Of a stretch of DNA of 64,000 nt, positions 26,130 through 33,527 are shown one piece after another. Made by a program: the position numbers and the translations under genes. The first letter of the stretch is position 1. The number at the start of each line of letters is the position of its first letter. The notes below the pieces were generated by a model. The model was given only the letters and a program-made list of their open reading frames with translations, had not been told where the DNA came from and searched no databases. This DNA is from Lacunisphaera sp. (GTDB lineage Bacteria; Verrucomicrobiota; Verrucomicrobiia; Opitutales; Opitutaceae), in contig SIBQ01000002.1 in the NCBI GenBank assembly GCA_009695095.1, positions 1 to 64,000 of the forward strand. Reading direction: 5' to 3'.

Positions 26130-27365
26130 CTACCCCGGGAACGTCGTCAGCAGGTCGGCGTAAATTTTGGCGGAGTTGACCAGGTTCTGGACCCGGGCGC
26201 GTTCGTTCACGGCGTGGTAATCGCGGCCACCGGGGCCGTAGCCGAGCGTGGGAATCTTCCGGACCTGCGCGAAGAAATGCATGTCGTTGAAGCCGGTGGA
26301 GACCATGAATTTTGAGGGCCGCCCCCGGACGCGTGCCACACTCTGCCGCATGGCGGCGAACAACGGGTGCCGGGGCGCGGTGTAGCACGAGTGGTTTTCG
26401 GAGATTTTTTCAATGGTGATGCGGCACGACGGGATTTTATTAGCCGCAGCCTGGAGCACGGCCCGCAGTTCGCGCTCGGCGGTGCGGACGTCCTCGGTGG
26501 GCAACACGCGGCGGTCAATGGTGAAGCTGGCGCTGGCAGGCACGGTGTTGACCTTGCCGCCCTCGCCGGCGGCGAAGACCCCGCCGAGATTGAGGGTCGG
26601 GTGCATGTGCTTCCCGTCGGGCGTGCGGAAGGAGCGGCGGGCCAGGCGGCGCTTGTGGGCCTCAAGCGTGAGCACGAGTGCGGCCATTTTCTCGAAGGCG
26701 TTGACCCCCTTCTCTGGCGTGGAGCCATGGGCGGCCCGCCCGTGCACGCGGACATTGAGCCACACCACGCCGTTGTGGCCGCAACACACGGAGTCGTCCT
26801 CGCCACCCTCGCCCACCACGGCGTAGTCAGCGCGCAGTTTGCCGTGATCCGCCACCCAGCCGGTGCCGAGTGTGCTGTCGGTCTCCTCGTCTGCCGTGAA
26901 CGAGACCTCGACGTTGAAATTGGGCCGCACCCGGGCGGCGCGGAGGGCTTTCAGGGCAAACACAATACTGGCAATAGCGCCCTTCATATCGGCGGTGCCG
27001 CGGCCGTAAACCCAGCCTTTTTCTACCACGGGATTGAAAGGGCTGTCGTGCCGCCACCGGCCAGAGACCGGCACGACATCGTAATGGGCATTGAAGTGCA
27101 GGGTCTTTTTCGCGCCGGCATCCCAGAAGCCGATGATGTTGTAGCGCGGGTAATCGAGCAGTCCCGGCTGCGTTTTTTTTTGCAAGGTGCGCGGAATGAC
27201 CAGCCGCCGGGTCTGCAGGCCCAGCCCACGCAGGGTACGGGTGAGCAGCGCGGTAATCGTGCCGTAGTTTTCGCCCGGAGGATTGACCGTGCGCAGCCGG
27301 ATCAGCTGCTGCAGGAATGCCGTGAGATCAGCCTGGTGGCGGGTGAGGTAGCGGGCGGGAGACAT
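26130..27365 (-). CDS. M20-family metallopeptidase (ArgE/DapE-like)
   Basis: 411 residues. The two-zinc catalytic residues are seen in HFNAHYDVVPV, GRGTADMKGAIAS and TADEETDSTLGTG; the dimerisation lid domain (VWLNVRVHGRAAHGSTPEKG) lies in the middle. The C-terminal zinc-binding His is probably in DYHAVNERA. M20 enzymes of this type remove acyl groups from amino acids (acetylornithine, succinyl-diaminopimelate) or cleave dipeptides; the substrate cannot be called from sequence. A nine-A run (27173-27181) is in frame. Divergent from pdxH. Confidence 0.85.
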   Translation of the reverse strand: MSPARYLTRHQADLTAFLQQLIRLRTVNPPGENYGTITALLTRTLRGLGLQTRRLVIPRTLQKKTQPGLLDYPRYNIIGFWDAGAKKTLHFNAHYDVVPVSGRWRHDSPFNPVVEKGWVYGRGTADMKGAIASIVFALKALRAARVRPNFNVEVSFTADEETDSTLGTGWVADHGKLRADYAVVGEGGEDDSVCCGHNGVVWLNVRVHGRAAHGSTPEKGVNAFEKMAALVLTLEAHKRRLARRSFRTPDGKHMHPTLNLGGVFAAGEGGKVNTVPASASFTIDRRVLPTEDVRTAERELRAVLQAAANKIPSCRITIEKISENHSCYTAPRHPLFAAMRQSVARVRGRPSKFMVSTGFNDMHFFAQVRKIPTLGYGPGGRDYHAVNERARVQNLVNSAKIYADLLTTFPG

Positions 27366-27473
27366 GAGGGGGATTGTTGCCCGCGCCGGAGCGGGGCGTA
27401 AATCAGTTTCGGCGCCCGCCCGGCCGAGCGGTTGATTTTGACAGGGCCGGGACCGGGGGCACGATGACGGCTT

Positions 27474-28112
27474 ATGGCTCTGGCCGACATGAGGAAGGTC
27501 TACGGACTGACGGGGTTGCTGGAAAAGGACCTCGCAAAAACCCCTTTTCGCCAGTTCGAAAAATGGCTCCAGGAGGCCGAGGCCGCCAAACTCACTAATC
27601 CCAACGCCATGACCCTCGCCACAACCGGCCGCGACGGCCGGCCCTCCGCCCGCACCGTGCTCCTCAAGGGCTGCGATGGCCGGGGCTTTGTCTTTTATTC
27701 CAATTACGAAAGTCGCAAAGGCCGCGAGCTCGACGCCAACGCCCGCGCGACGCTGGTATTTCCGTGGGTGGCGATGGAACGGCAGATCACCATCGAGGGC
27801 CCGGTGGCGCGAGTGACCCGCGAAGAGTCCGAGGCGTATTTTCATAGCCGGCCGCGCGCGAGCCAGCTGGCGGCGTGGGCCTCGCCGCAAAGCACCGTCG
27901 TGGCTGGTCGCGCTGTGCTGGAGGAGAGTTACCGGGTGATTGAAAAGAAATACGAGGGCCGCGAGGCGCCACTGCCGCCCAACTGGGGCGGATTCCGGCT
28001 CGCGCCCGAGTCGGTGGAATTCTGGCAGGGCCGGCCCAGCCGCCTGCACGACCGGTTGCGCTACCGCCGTGAGACTGGTGGCGACTGGGTGGTCGAACGT
28101 CTCGCGCCCTGA
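27474..28112 (+). CDS. pdxH: Pyridoxamine 5'-phosphate oxidase
   Basis: FMN enzyme that oxidises pyridoxamine or pyridoxine phosphate to pyridoxal 5'-phosphate, the last step of vitamin B6 synthesis and salvage. 212 residues. TLATTGRDGRPSARTVLLKG and FVFYSNYESRKGREL bind FMN, and the C-terminal signature VEFWQGRPSRLHDRLRYRR is complete. N-terminal MRKVYGLTGLLEKDLAKTPF is also conserved. Start ATG at 27474. A PAS/kinase pair follows in the same direction, 3 bases downstream. Confidence 0.95.
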   Translation: MALADMRKVYGLTGLLEKDLAKTPFRQFEKWLQEAEAAKLTNPNAMTLATTGRDGRPSARTVLLKGCDGRGFVFYSNYESRKGRELDANARATLVFPWVAMERQITIEGPVARVTREESEAYFHSRPRASQLAAWASPQSTVVAGRAVLEESYRVIEKKYEGREAPLPPNWGGFRLAPESVEFWQGRPSRLHDRLRYRRETGGDWVVERLAP

Positions 28113-28115
28113 ACC

Positions 28116-28441
28116 ATGCCCCGGCCAACCAAAGTCTCGGCGCGCCAGCCGGCCGACGTAGCGGCCCTGCCCTGTCCGCTCCCGCCCTCATCACCCACAA
28201 CCTTTGGGAGCAGGGCGGGGCCAGGATCATTTTTGCCAACCCGGCGTTCTGCCGGCTCACCGGTTACAGCGCGAAGGAACTCGCGGGGCAGAACACGCGC
28301 CTGCTGCACGGACCCAAGACTGACCTCACGCTCCTGCGTCTGGGCCGGCGCGACGGCCCGTCAGATCACGCGGGCAGCGGCGAGGGCTGGCTCTGTCGCA
28401 AGGACGGCACGCCTTTTTTTGCGCAGTAAAATTTCCGCCCG
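28116..28441 (+). pseudogene. Detached, broken PAS domain of a sensor kinase
   Basis: In one frame from about 28184 the DNA encodes a PAS domain: ALITHNLWEQGGARIIFANP, AFCRLTGYSAKELAGQNTR and DGTPFFAQ. An in-frame TAA (28427-28429) stops it, after which the same frame continues NFRP directly into the ATG of the kinase gene. An apparent start at 28116 is in a different frame, so one more base is missing between about 28150 and 28184. Tryptophan or tyrosine is expected at the TAA (PAS proteins usually have FFAQW-x). The PAS domain would have been the kinase's input. Confidence 0.75.
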
Positions 28442-29647
28442 ATGACCACCGACACGGGCATGCAGCTGGTGGCGCTCTACCATGACCGGTCGGAGTTCCG
28501 GCGCCTGCGCGAGGTGCTGCTGCAGTCGCAGAAACTCGACAAGGTGGAACTGCTGGCGGGCGGCGTGGCGCACGACTTCAACAACCTGCTCTCCGTCATC
28601 AACGGCTATTGCGAAATCATGACCCCCAAGATCTCCGGAGTGCCCGCGGCGCAAAAGGACCTGCAGGAAATCCACCGCGCGGGTCTCAAGGCCTCCGCCA
28701 TCGCGCGCCAGATCCTCGAGTTCAGCCGCCGGCAGGAAACCGAGATCATGGTCGTCAATTTCAACACCTTGATCCGCGAGATCACAGAAATCCTCCGCCG
28801 GGTCGCAGGCAATGAAACCCCCCTGGAACTGCGGCTGGCCTCGGATCTCGGCAACGCCCGCATTGACCCGACCCATTTTCAGCAGGTGCTGCTCAATCTG
28901 TGCTTCAACGCGCGCGACGCCATGCCGCGCGGCGGCAAGCTCACCATCCGCACCTACAATTACCAGGTCTCCACCGTCGCGGACCGCCGGATCGCCGAGA
29001 TGAGCGATGGACTTTACGTGGTCATGCAGGTCACCGACACGGGCCACGGGATCGCCGCCAGCTCGCTCGGCAGCATTTTCAAGCCGTTCTTCACCACCAA
29101 GTCCCACGGCACCGGCCTCGGCCTGTCGACGGCGCTGGGCATCATCCGCCAGAATGACGGCTACATCACCGTGGCGAGCACACCCGGGCAGGGCACGAAG
29201 TTTGAGATTTTCCTGCCCGAGACCGCCGAGCCGGAGCAAACCTCGATCACCAAGCTCGGCACCCTGCCCGGGATGCGCGGGACCGAGACCCTGCTTATTG
29301 TCGAACAGGACGACGTGCTGCGCAAGATGATCGCGGGCATCCTGACCACGGACGGTTACTCGGTAACTGATGTCGCCACGCCCAAGGAGGGCGCTGACGT
29401 GATCAAGTCCTCCGGGCTCAAGCCGCAGCTAGTGCTCATCCAGAGCTGCACGAAGGAGGGGGCGGCGCTGGTGCGCCGGCTGCATGCGAACTACCCGGAA
29501 CTCCGTCTTATCTGCACGTCACCGGAAGCCCTGCCCGTTAACCAGCACGAGGTGCCGCGCCATGCGATAATCCACCTGCCCAAGCCCTTTGCGCTGAGCA
29601 CGCTGCTGGTCCGGGCGCGCGGTTTGCTCGATGCCCGGCGGCCGTAA
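28442..29647 (+). CDS. Hybrid histidine kinase with degenerate receiver
   Basis: 401 residues left open after loss of the PAS input domain. The phospho-acceptor histidine is residue 44 in GGVAHDFNNLLSVINGYCE, followed by an ATP-binding HATPase domain (N box NLCFNARDAMPRGG, G1 DTGHGIAA, F box FKPFFTTKSHGTGLGL). A C-terminal receiver-like domain (about 280-400) keeps the acidic pair EQDD and the lysine in HLPKPF, but the phospho-acceptor Asp is missing: that position reads LVLIQSC. It may thus be a pseudo-receiver. Without an input domain the kinase may be unregulated or silent. The ATG at 28442 may not be the original start. Confidence 0.8.
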   Translation: MTTDTGMQLVALYHDRSEFRRLREVLLQSQKLDKVELLAGGVAHDFNNLLSVINGYCEIMTPKISGVPAAQKDLQEIHRAGLKASAIARQILEFSRRQETEIMVVNFNTLIREITEILRRVAGNETPLELRLASDLGNARIDPTHFQQVLLNLCFNARDAMPRGGKLTIRTYNYQVSTVADRRIAEMSDGLYVVMQVTDTGHGIAASSLGSIFKPFFTTKSHGTGLGLSTALGIIRQNDGYITVASTPGQGTKFEIFLPETAEPEQTSITKLGTLPGMRGTETLLIVEQDDVLRKMIAGILTTDGYSVTDVATPKEGADVIKSSGLKPQLVLIQSCTKEGAALVRRLHANYPELRLICTSPEALPVNQHEVPRHAIIHLPKPFALSTLLVRARGLLDARRP

Positions 29648-29711
29648 ACGGGCCCGACCTGCAAAGGCATTGCGCCGGTCCGGGGAAAGACCTAGCACAG
29701 AACGAGCGCAC

Positions 29712-31016
29712 ATGGAGACCACGCCCATTATTCCCACCGGCCCCGGGCAGCGCTCACTGGCCGCCATCGTGTTCACCGACGTGGTGAGCTTCAGCGCTCG
29801 GATGCAGGCGGACGAGGAAGTGACGCTGCGGCTGCTGCAGCGGGACTTCTCGGCCATGCGCGAGACTTGCACCCAGCACCATGGCTCCGTGCTCAAGACC
29901 ACCGGGGACGGCCTGCTGCTGTATTTTTCCAGCGCGGTGCAGGCCGTGGCGTGCGCCCTCGCTATGCAGCGGCTGTTTGCCGAGCAGGCCAAGAGCCGAC
30001 CCGCGACCGAAACGCTCACCCACCGCCTGGGCATTCACCTCGGAGATGTGTTTGTCAGCGACCAGGACGTCATGGGCGACGGTGTGAACATCGCGGCCCG
30101 GCTGCAGGCCGAGGCCCAGCCGGGCGGCATCTGCATATCCCAGACGGTTTACGATGTGGTGAAGAACAAGCTGGCGCTGCACGTCACCCGGCTGGGGCCG
30201 CGCGAGCTGAAAAACATTTCCCAGGTGATTCCCATTTACCGGCTGCTGCTTGAGGCGCAGGCCGTCGGTTCGCAGGAAGCGGAGCCGCCGCCGGAGGAGC
30301 CTGCGCTCAAGGCGGGCGCGATCGCCCGGCAATTCACCCGGGGCCAGAAGCTGGCCGGTGCCGCCGGGCTGGCGGTGGTGCTGGTGCTGATACTCCTCTT
30401 GGTCGTGCGGTCCAATATTCAGAAAAGGCAGGCGGAAGCCGAGGCCGAGGCCAGCCAGGCCAAGATGAATTCTCTGCTGGCGGAAGACGCCGCCAGCATC
30501 AGGGGAATATACGCCCGGGTCCTGGCGGAATGGCGCGAGGAATTTCGCGACAAACACTCGCGGGCCCAGGAGGAATATAATTTTGCCGAGCTGGCCCGCA
30601 ACGTGCACGACTCCCGGAGCGGGGCGACCGGCAAGACGGAAACCCTAGTGAAGCTGCAGATGTTGGAACGCATGCAGCACCTCTTTGGCTGGATGACCAC
30701 GGCCATGCAGCGTTACGGCCGGGAAAACCCGCTGGTGGCGCGCGAGCTCACCGGCACGGCCCCGAAGGAGATCAAGGTTTTCGTCGGCGCCGACCGGCGC
30801 CTGTATTACGCCGAGGGCAGCGCGATCCGGCAGCGCAACTGGTCGGACATGCCGCCCCCGGCCATGGGCGCAATCATTGCCGGAGTGCTGCTCGACACGC
30901 AGCCGTTCCCACCCCGCGAGGTCGTGCTGGGCGCGCAGGTCTTTGCCAATTTCTACGGGCTGTTGGAATTGGGCGAAGCGCTGCGCAGGGGCCGGACGAA
31001 GCACCCGGTCAAGTGA
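29712..31016 (+). CDS. Class III adenylate/guanylate cyclase with one membrane segment
   Basis: 434 residues. The cyclase domain (about 15-180) has AIVFTDVVSFSARMQ and KTTGDGLLLYF (two metal-binding Asp), purine-site Lys in LKTTGDG, and NIAARLQAE, the transition-state Asn and Arg. By these residues it looks active and adenine-type. A transmembrane helix follows at about 216-238 (AAGLAVVLVLILLLVV), then a coiled-coil and an alpha-helical domain (about 245-434) with no recognised motif. The start at 29712 fits a family length. It overlaps the ligase gene by GTGA, so the two are probably coupled. Confidence 0.88.
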   Translation: METTPIIPTGPGQRSLAAIVFTDVVSFSARMQADEEVTLRLLQRDFSAMRETCTQHHGSVLKTTGDGLLLYFSSAVQAVACALAMQRLFAEQAKSRPATETLTHRLGIHLGDVFVSDQDVMGDGVNIAARLQAEAQPGGICISQTVYDVVKNKLALHVTRLGPRELKNISQVIPIYRLLLEAQAVGSQEAEPPPEEPALKAGAIARQFTRGQKLAGAAGLAVVLVLILLLVVRSNIQKRQAEAEAEASQAKMNSLLAEDAASIRGIYARVLAEWREEFRDKHSRAQEEYNFAELARNVHDSRSGATGKTETLVKLQMLERMQHLFGWMTTAMQRYGRENPLVARELTGTAPKEIKVFVGADRRLYYAEGSAIRQRNWSDMPPPAMGAIIAGVLLDTQPFPPREVVLGAQVFANFYGLLELGEALRRGRTKHPVK

Positions 31017-31762
31017 AGCCCCTCCCCGTGGCCCCGCTGCACGTCCTGCACGTCCGCACCGCCGGCGCCGCCGAGAACATGGCGTTGGATTTCCTGCTGC
31101 TGCAACGCTACCCGGCGCCGGCCGCTCCGCGTTTCCGGCACTACGAATGGCGCGGGCCGGCGTTCACCTTCGGGTTCAGCCAGAAAATAAGCTTCGTGCG
31201 GGCCAATCTTTCCGTTGGCGAAGCATATGATTTATGCCGGCGGCCGACCGGCGGCGGGATCGTGGACCACCGCAATGACTGGACTTACATGCTTGTGCTT
31301 CCCCGCGGGCTTCCACTCTACGATGAGCGAGCTACCCGGTCCTATCGCATCGTGCACGAGTGCCTCGCGGCCTCATTGGTGGCGCTTGGTCAGCCGGCGG
31401 CGGTGAAGACCGAGGTGATGACTGCGTTAGGAACACCGGGCCTGCCCTCCGTAACCTTAGCGCAGGAGGGCATTTGTTTCCAGCACGCTGAACTCTACGA
31501 CGTGGTGAACACGCGCACTGGGGCCAAGATCGCCGGCGCGGCGCAAAAGCGAAACAAGCACGGTCTGCTTTTTCAAGGCTCGATTGAAAAAAGCAGCATA
31601 GGGCCCCTGGACTGGGAGAACTTTTCGGCGCGGTTTTCAGCGGCGCTGGCCCGTGCACTGGGCACCACCGCACAGGAAACACCCTGGCCGGAGCTGAACG
31701 AGGACGAAGTATCCGGGTTGATCGAGCAGTATTCCGCGCCGGACTGGATCGAATATCGGTGA
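31013..31762 (+). CDS. Lipoate/octanoate-protein ligase-like (BPL/LplA/LipB fold)
   Basis: 249 residues from a GTG overlapping the cyclase stop. The fold signature RRPTGGGIVDHRNDWTYML is complete (Gly-rich loop that binds the acyl-AMP), and GAKIAGAAQKRNKHGLLFQGS holds the catalytic lysine (LplA/LipM type K-I-x-G-x-A-Q). Therefore it could transfer lipoate or octanoate to E2 or GcvH proteins, or be a biotin-like variant; the substrate cannot be fixed from sequence alone. No lipA or E2 gene is near. The product is cytoplasmic. Confidence 0.8.
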   Translation: MKPLPVAPLHVLHVRTAGAAENMALDFLLLQRYPAPAAPRFRHYEWRGPAFTFGFSQKISFVRANLSVGEAYDLCRRPTGGGIVDHRNDWTYMLVLPRGLPLYDERATRSYRIVHECLAASLVALGQPAAVKTEVMTALGTPGLPSVTLAQEGICFQHAELYDVVNTRTGAKIAGAAQKRNKHGLLFQGSIEKSSIGPLDWENFSARFSAALARALGTTAQETPWPELNEDEVSGLIEQYSAPDWIEYR

Positions 31763-31765
31763 GCG

Positions 31766-32304
31766 TCATCGTGCTACCGGTGCGGCCAGGCTGTAAATAT
31801 AGTAGTCCACGTGGTGGTCGTAGAGCCACTCGGCTTTGCGCAACGTGCTCACCTTGGTGATGCCCAGCCGCTCAGAAATCTTTTGCGCGCGGAGATTGCC
31901 GGTGGCAACGGCCACGACGACGCGTTGAGCTGGAGATCTGCGAAGGCATGTTCGATCACCACACGGCAACACTGCGTCATAATTCCCTTCCCCTGGCTGT
32001 CCGGCGCGATCCAGTAGGCGGGAAAGCCAATCCGTTGGGCCCAGTCGATGCGGTTGTGGCCGATGACACCCAACAGCTGGGCCGAAGACTAGATGCCGCA
32101 AGTAAACGCGCGGGTTTCCGCGAAATCACGCAGCGCACCGGTGATGAACTTCTCCGTATCCACGGCCTTATTGGTCGCATCCACCTACGGCAGCCAAACG
32201 CGCAAGTGCGCCCGGTTCGAGTCGATGAGACCAAAGAGGGTTTTTGCGTCCGGCGGCTGCAACAGTCGCAGCGCCAACCCGGGATTGATCATGTGGCGAA
32301 GCAT
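31766..32304 (-). pseudogene. RimJ/RimL-type GNAT acetyltransferase, two stops and one frameshift
   Basis: Reading through gives a typical GNAT: NPGLALRLLQPPDAKTLF, RAHLRVWLP, then stop TAG (32185-32187), VDATNKAVDTEKFITGALRD, FTCGI then stop TAG (32089-32091), SSAQLLGVIGHNRIDWAQ, GFPAYWIAPDSQGKGIMT and, after a missing base near 31935, VVVAVATGNLRAQKISERLG to the end. Both stops fall where the family usually has Trp (WLPWVD, GIWxx), so each is explained by one G-to-A change. Three lesions over 179 codons mean the gene is dead. Intact relatives acetylate ribosomal or other protein N-termini. Confidence 0.85.
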
Positions 32305-32354
32305 CGGAAACACACGACACGGAGCCCGAACTGGCGGCGTGGCAATCGCGGAGT

Positions 32355-32397
32355 TGGGACCACTTGATGTCACGTTTTGTGACATCAAGTGGTCCCA
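32355..32397. repeat. Perfect 19-bp inverted repeat with 5-base loop
   Basis: Arms tgggaccacttgatgtcac (32355-32373) and its exact complement (32379-32397) around gtttt. The stem is about 50% GC with no run of T on the far side in either direction, so it is not a classic intrinsic terminator, though it would form a strong hairpin. It could be a bidirectional transcription block or part of a mobile repeat. Confidence 0.9.
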
Positions 32398-32480
32398 TTC
32401 ATCAGACATAAGCAAACCGCTTCTCTGAGAGACTAAACGCGCTCTGACACGGGGTGAGGGCACCCCGCCCACAAGGGAAG

Positions 32481-32549
32481 AGTCGCGAGCAAGCCCGCTC
32501 CCACAATTGGGGCACGGCCCTCAGACGAATCGCGGGATAAACCCGCTCC
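32481..32549. repeat. Pair of REP-like units
   Basis: Unit 1 (32481-32506) contains gtcgcgagcaagcccgctcc and unit 2 (32528-32549) contains tcgcgggataaacccgctcc. The shared core TCGCG...CCCGCTCC is that of repetitive extragenic palindromes described best in Pseudomonas. Each unit is partly palindromic and they sit in the same orientation downstream of korB. Identification is by resemblance only. Confidence 0.6.
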
Positions 32550-32597
32550 TTGTTGCCAACCGGAGGACTGACCAGGGAAGGCCGCGAGGCAACGGTG

Positions 32598-33518
32598 CTA
32601 CAGCAATTCCTTGATGAGCGCCTTGCCCTGCTCCTGGCTGAGGCCGAGCGGGCGAAATGCCAGCGGGCCTTCGCCGGTATGCAGCACGGGTTCCTGGTCT
32701 TCGAGGCTCGGCAACTCGGAGCGCCTCCAGAAAAGGCCGATGGGAATTTCCTCGCCCCATTGGTAGCCGCGGTCGATGGCCTTGTGCATGTCCGTCGGGT
32801 CGTGGCCCATCTCCTCAAGAATCTTGATGCGCGGATTGAACCACTGGTAGGTGTTGTCCTTGTTGTAGGTCACGCACGGGCTGAAGACATCGACGAGCGA
32901 GAAGCCTTTGTGCAGAATGGCGCCCTTGATCATCTCGACCATGTGCTTTTGTTTGCCGCTGAAGGCGCGGGCCACGTAGGTCGCGCCACCCACGATGGCC
33001 ATGGGAATCGGATTGATGGGATTCTCCACGCTGCCGTGCGGCGTGCTCTTGGTTATCATGCCCTTGATGCTGGTGGGCGAGCACTGGCCGGTGGTGAGGC
33101 CGTAAATCTGGTTGTCCATCACGATGTAAGTCAGGTCCACGTTGCGCCGCATGGTATGGACGAAATGATTTCCACCAATGCCGAAGCCGTCGCCGTCTCC
33201 GCCGGTGCAGATGACTTTCAGCTCATGGTTGCCCAGCTTCGCGCCCGTGGCCACCGCCAGTGACCGGCCGTGCAGTGTGTGCATGCCGTAGGTGTTCATG
33301 TAGCCCGGCAGGTTCGATGAGCAGCCGATGCCGCTGACGATGAGCGTCTGGTGCGGCTTGAGGCCCAGCTCAAACAGCGCCGCTTGCAGGGCGGACAACA
33401 CGGAGAAGTCGCCGCAGCCGGGGCACCAGTCCGGATGGATGCGGCCCTTGTAAGTGTCTTTGGTGACTGGCGCCGGTTGGGCGGCGGCAACGGCGGGTGG
33501 TTCGGTCAGGGAGCTCAT
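32598..33518 (-). CDS. korB: 2-oxoacid:ferredoxin oxidoreductase, beta subunit
   Basis: Thiamine-diphosphate subunit that decarboxylates a 2-oxo acid (2-oxoglutarate or pyruvate) and reduces ferredoxin. 306 residues. DWCPGCGDFSVLSAL, the 4Fe-4S/TPP region, GIGCSSNLPGY, and the TPP motif GDGDGFGIGGNHFVHTMRRN are present; NQIYGLTTGQCSPTS follows. It lies 9 bases after korA with a good ribosome site (gagg). Substrate choice between 2-oxoglutarate and pyruvate is not decided by these motifs. Intact. Confidence 0.9.
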   Translation of the reverse strand: MSSLTEPPAVAAAQPAPVTKDTYKGRIHPDWCPGCGDFSVLSALQAALFELGLKPHQTLIVSGIGCSSNLPGYMNTYGMHTLHGRSLAVATGAKLGNHELKVICTGGDGDGFGIGGNHFVHTMRRNVDLTYIVMDNQIYGLTTGQCSPTSIKGMITKSTPHGSVENPINPIPMAIVGGATYVARAFSGKQKHMVEMIKGAILHKGFSLVDVFSPCVTYNKDNTYQWFNPRIKILEEMGHDPTDMHKAIDRGYQWGEEIPIGLFWRRSELPSLEDQEPVLHTGEGPLAFRPLGLSQEQGKALIKELL

Positions 33519-33527
33519 ATTTTTTCC

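Larger units (their letters stand above)
32305..32597. other. Gene-free stretch with palindrome and REP-like units
   Basis: 293 bases with no plausible coding sequence. It holds a perfect 19-bp inverted repeat (32355-32397) and two REP-like hairpin units (32481-32506 and 32528-32549). It lies downstream of korB and upstream of the dead GNAT gene, both leftward. Confidence 0.6.

Noticed and set aside
27173-27181. A9 run in the M20 peptidase as a phase switch
   Set aside because: No sign of variation; the gene is intact and not a surface factor.
32205-32225. ggttcgagtc resembling a tRNA T-arm
   Set aside because: It lies within the GNAT pseudogene and no acceptor or anticodon arms can be formed around it.
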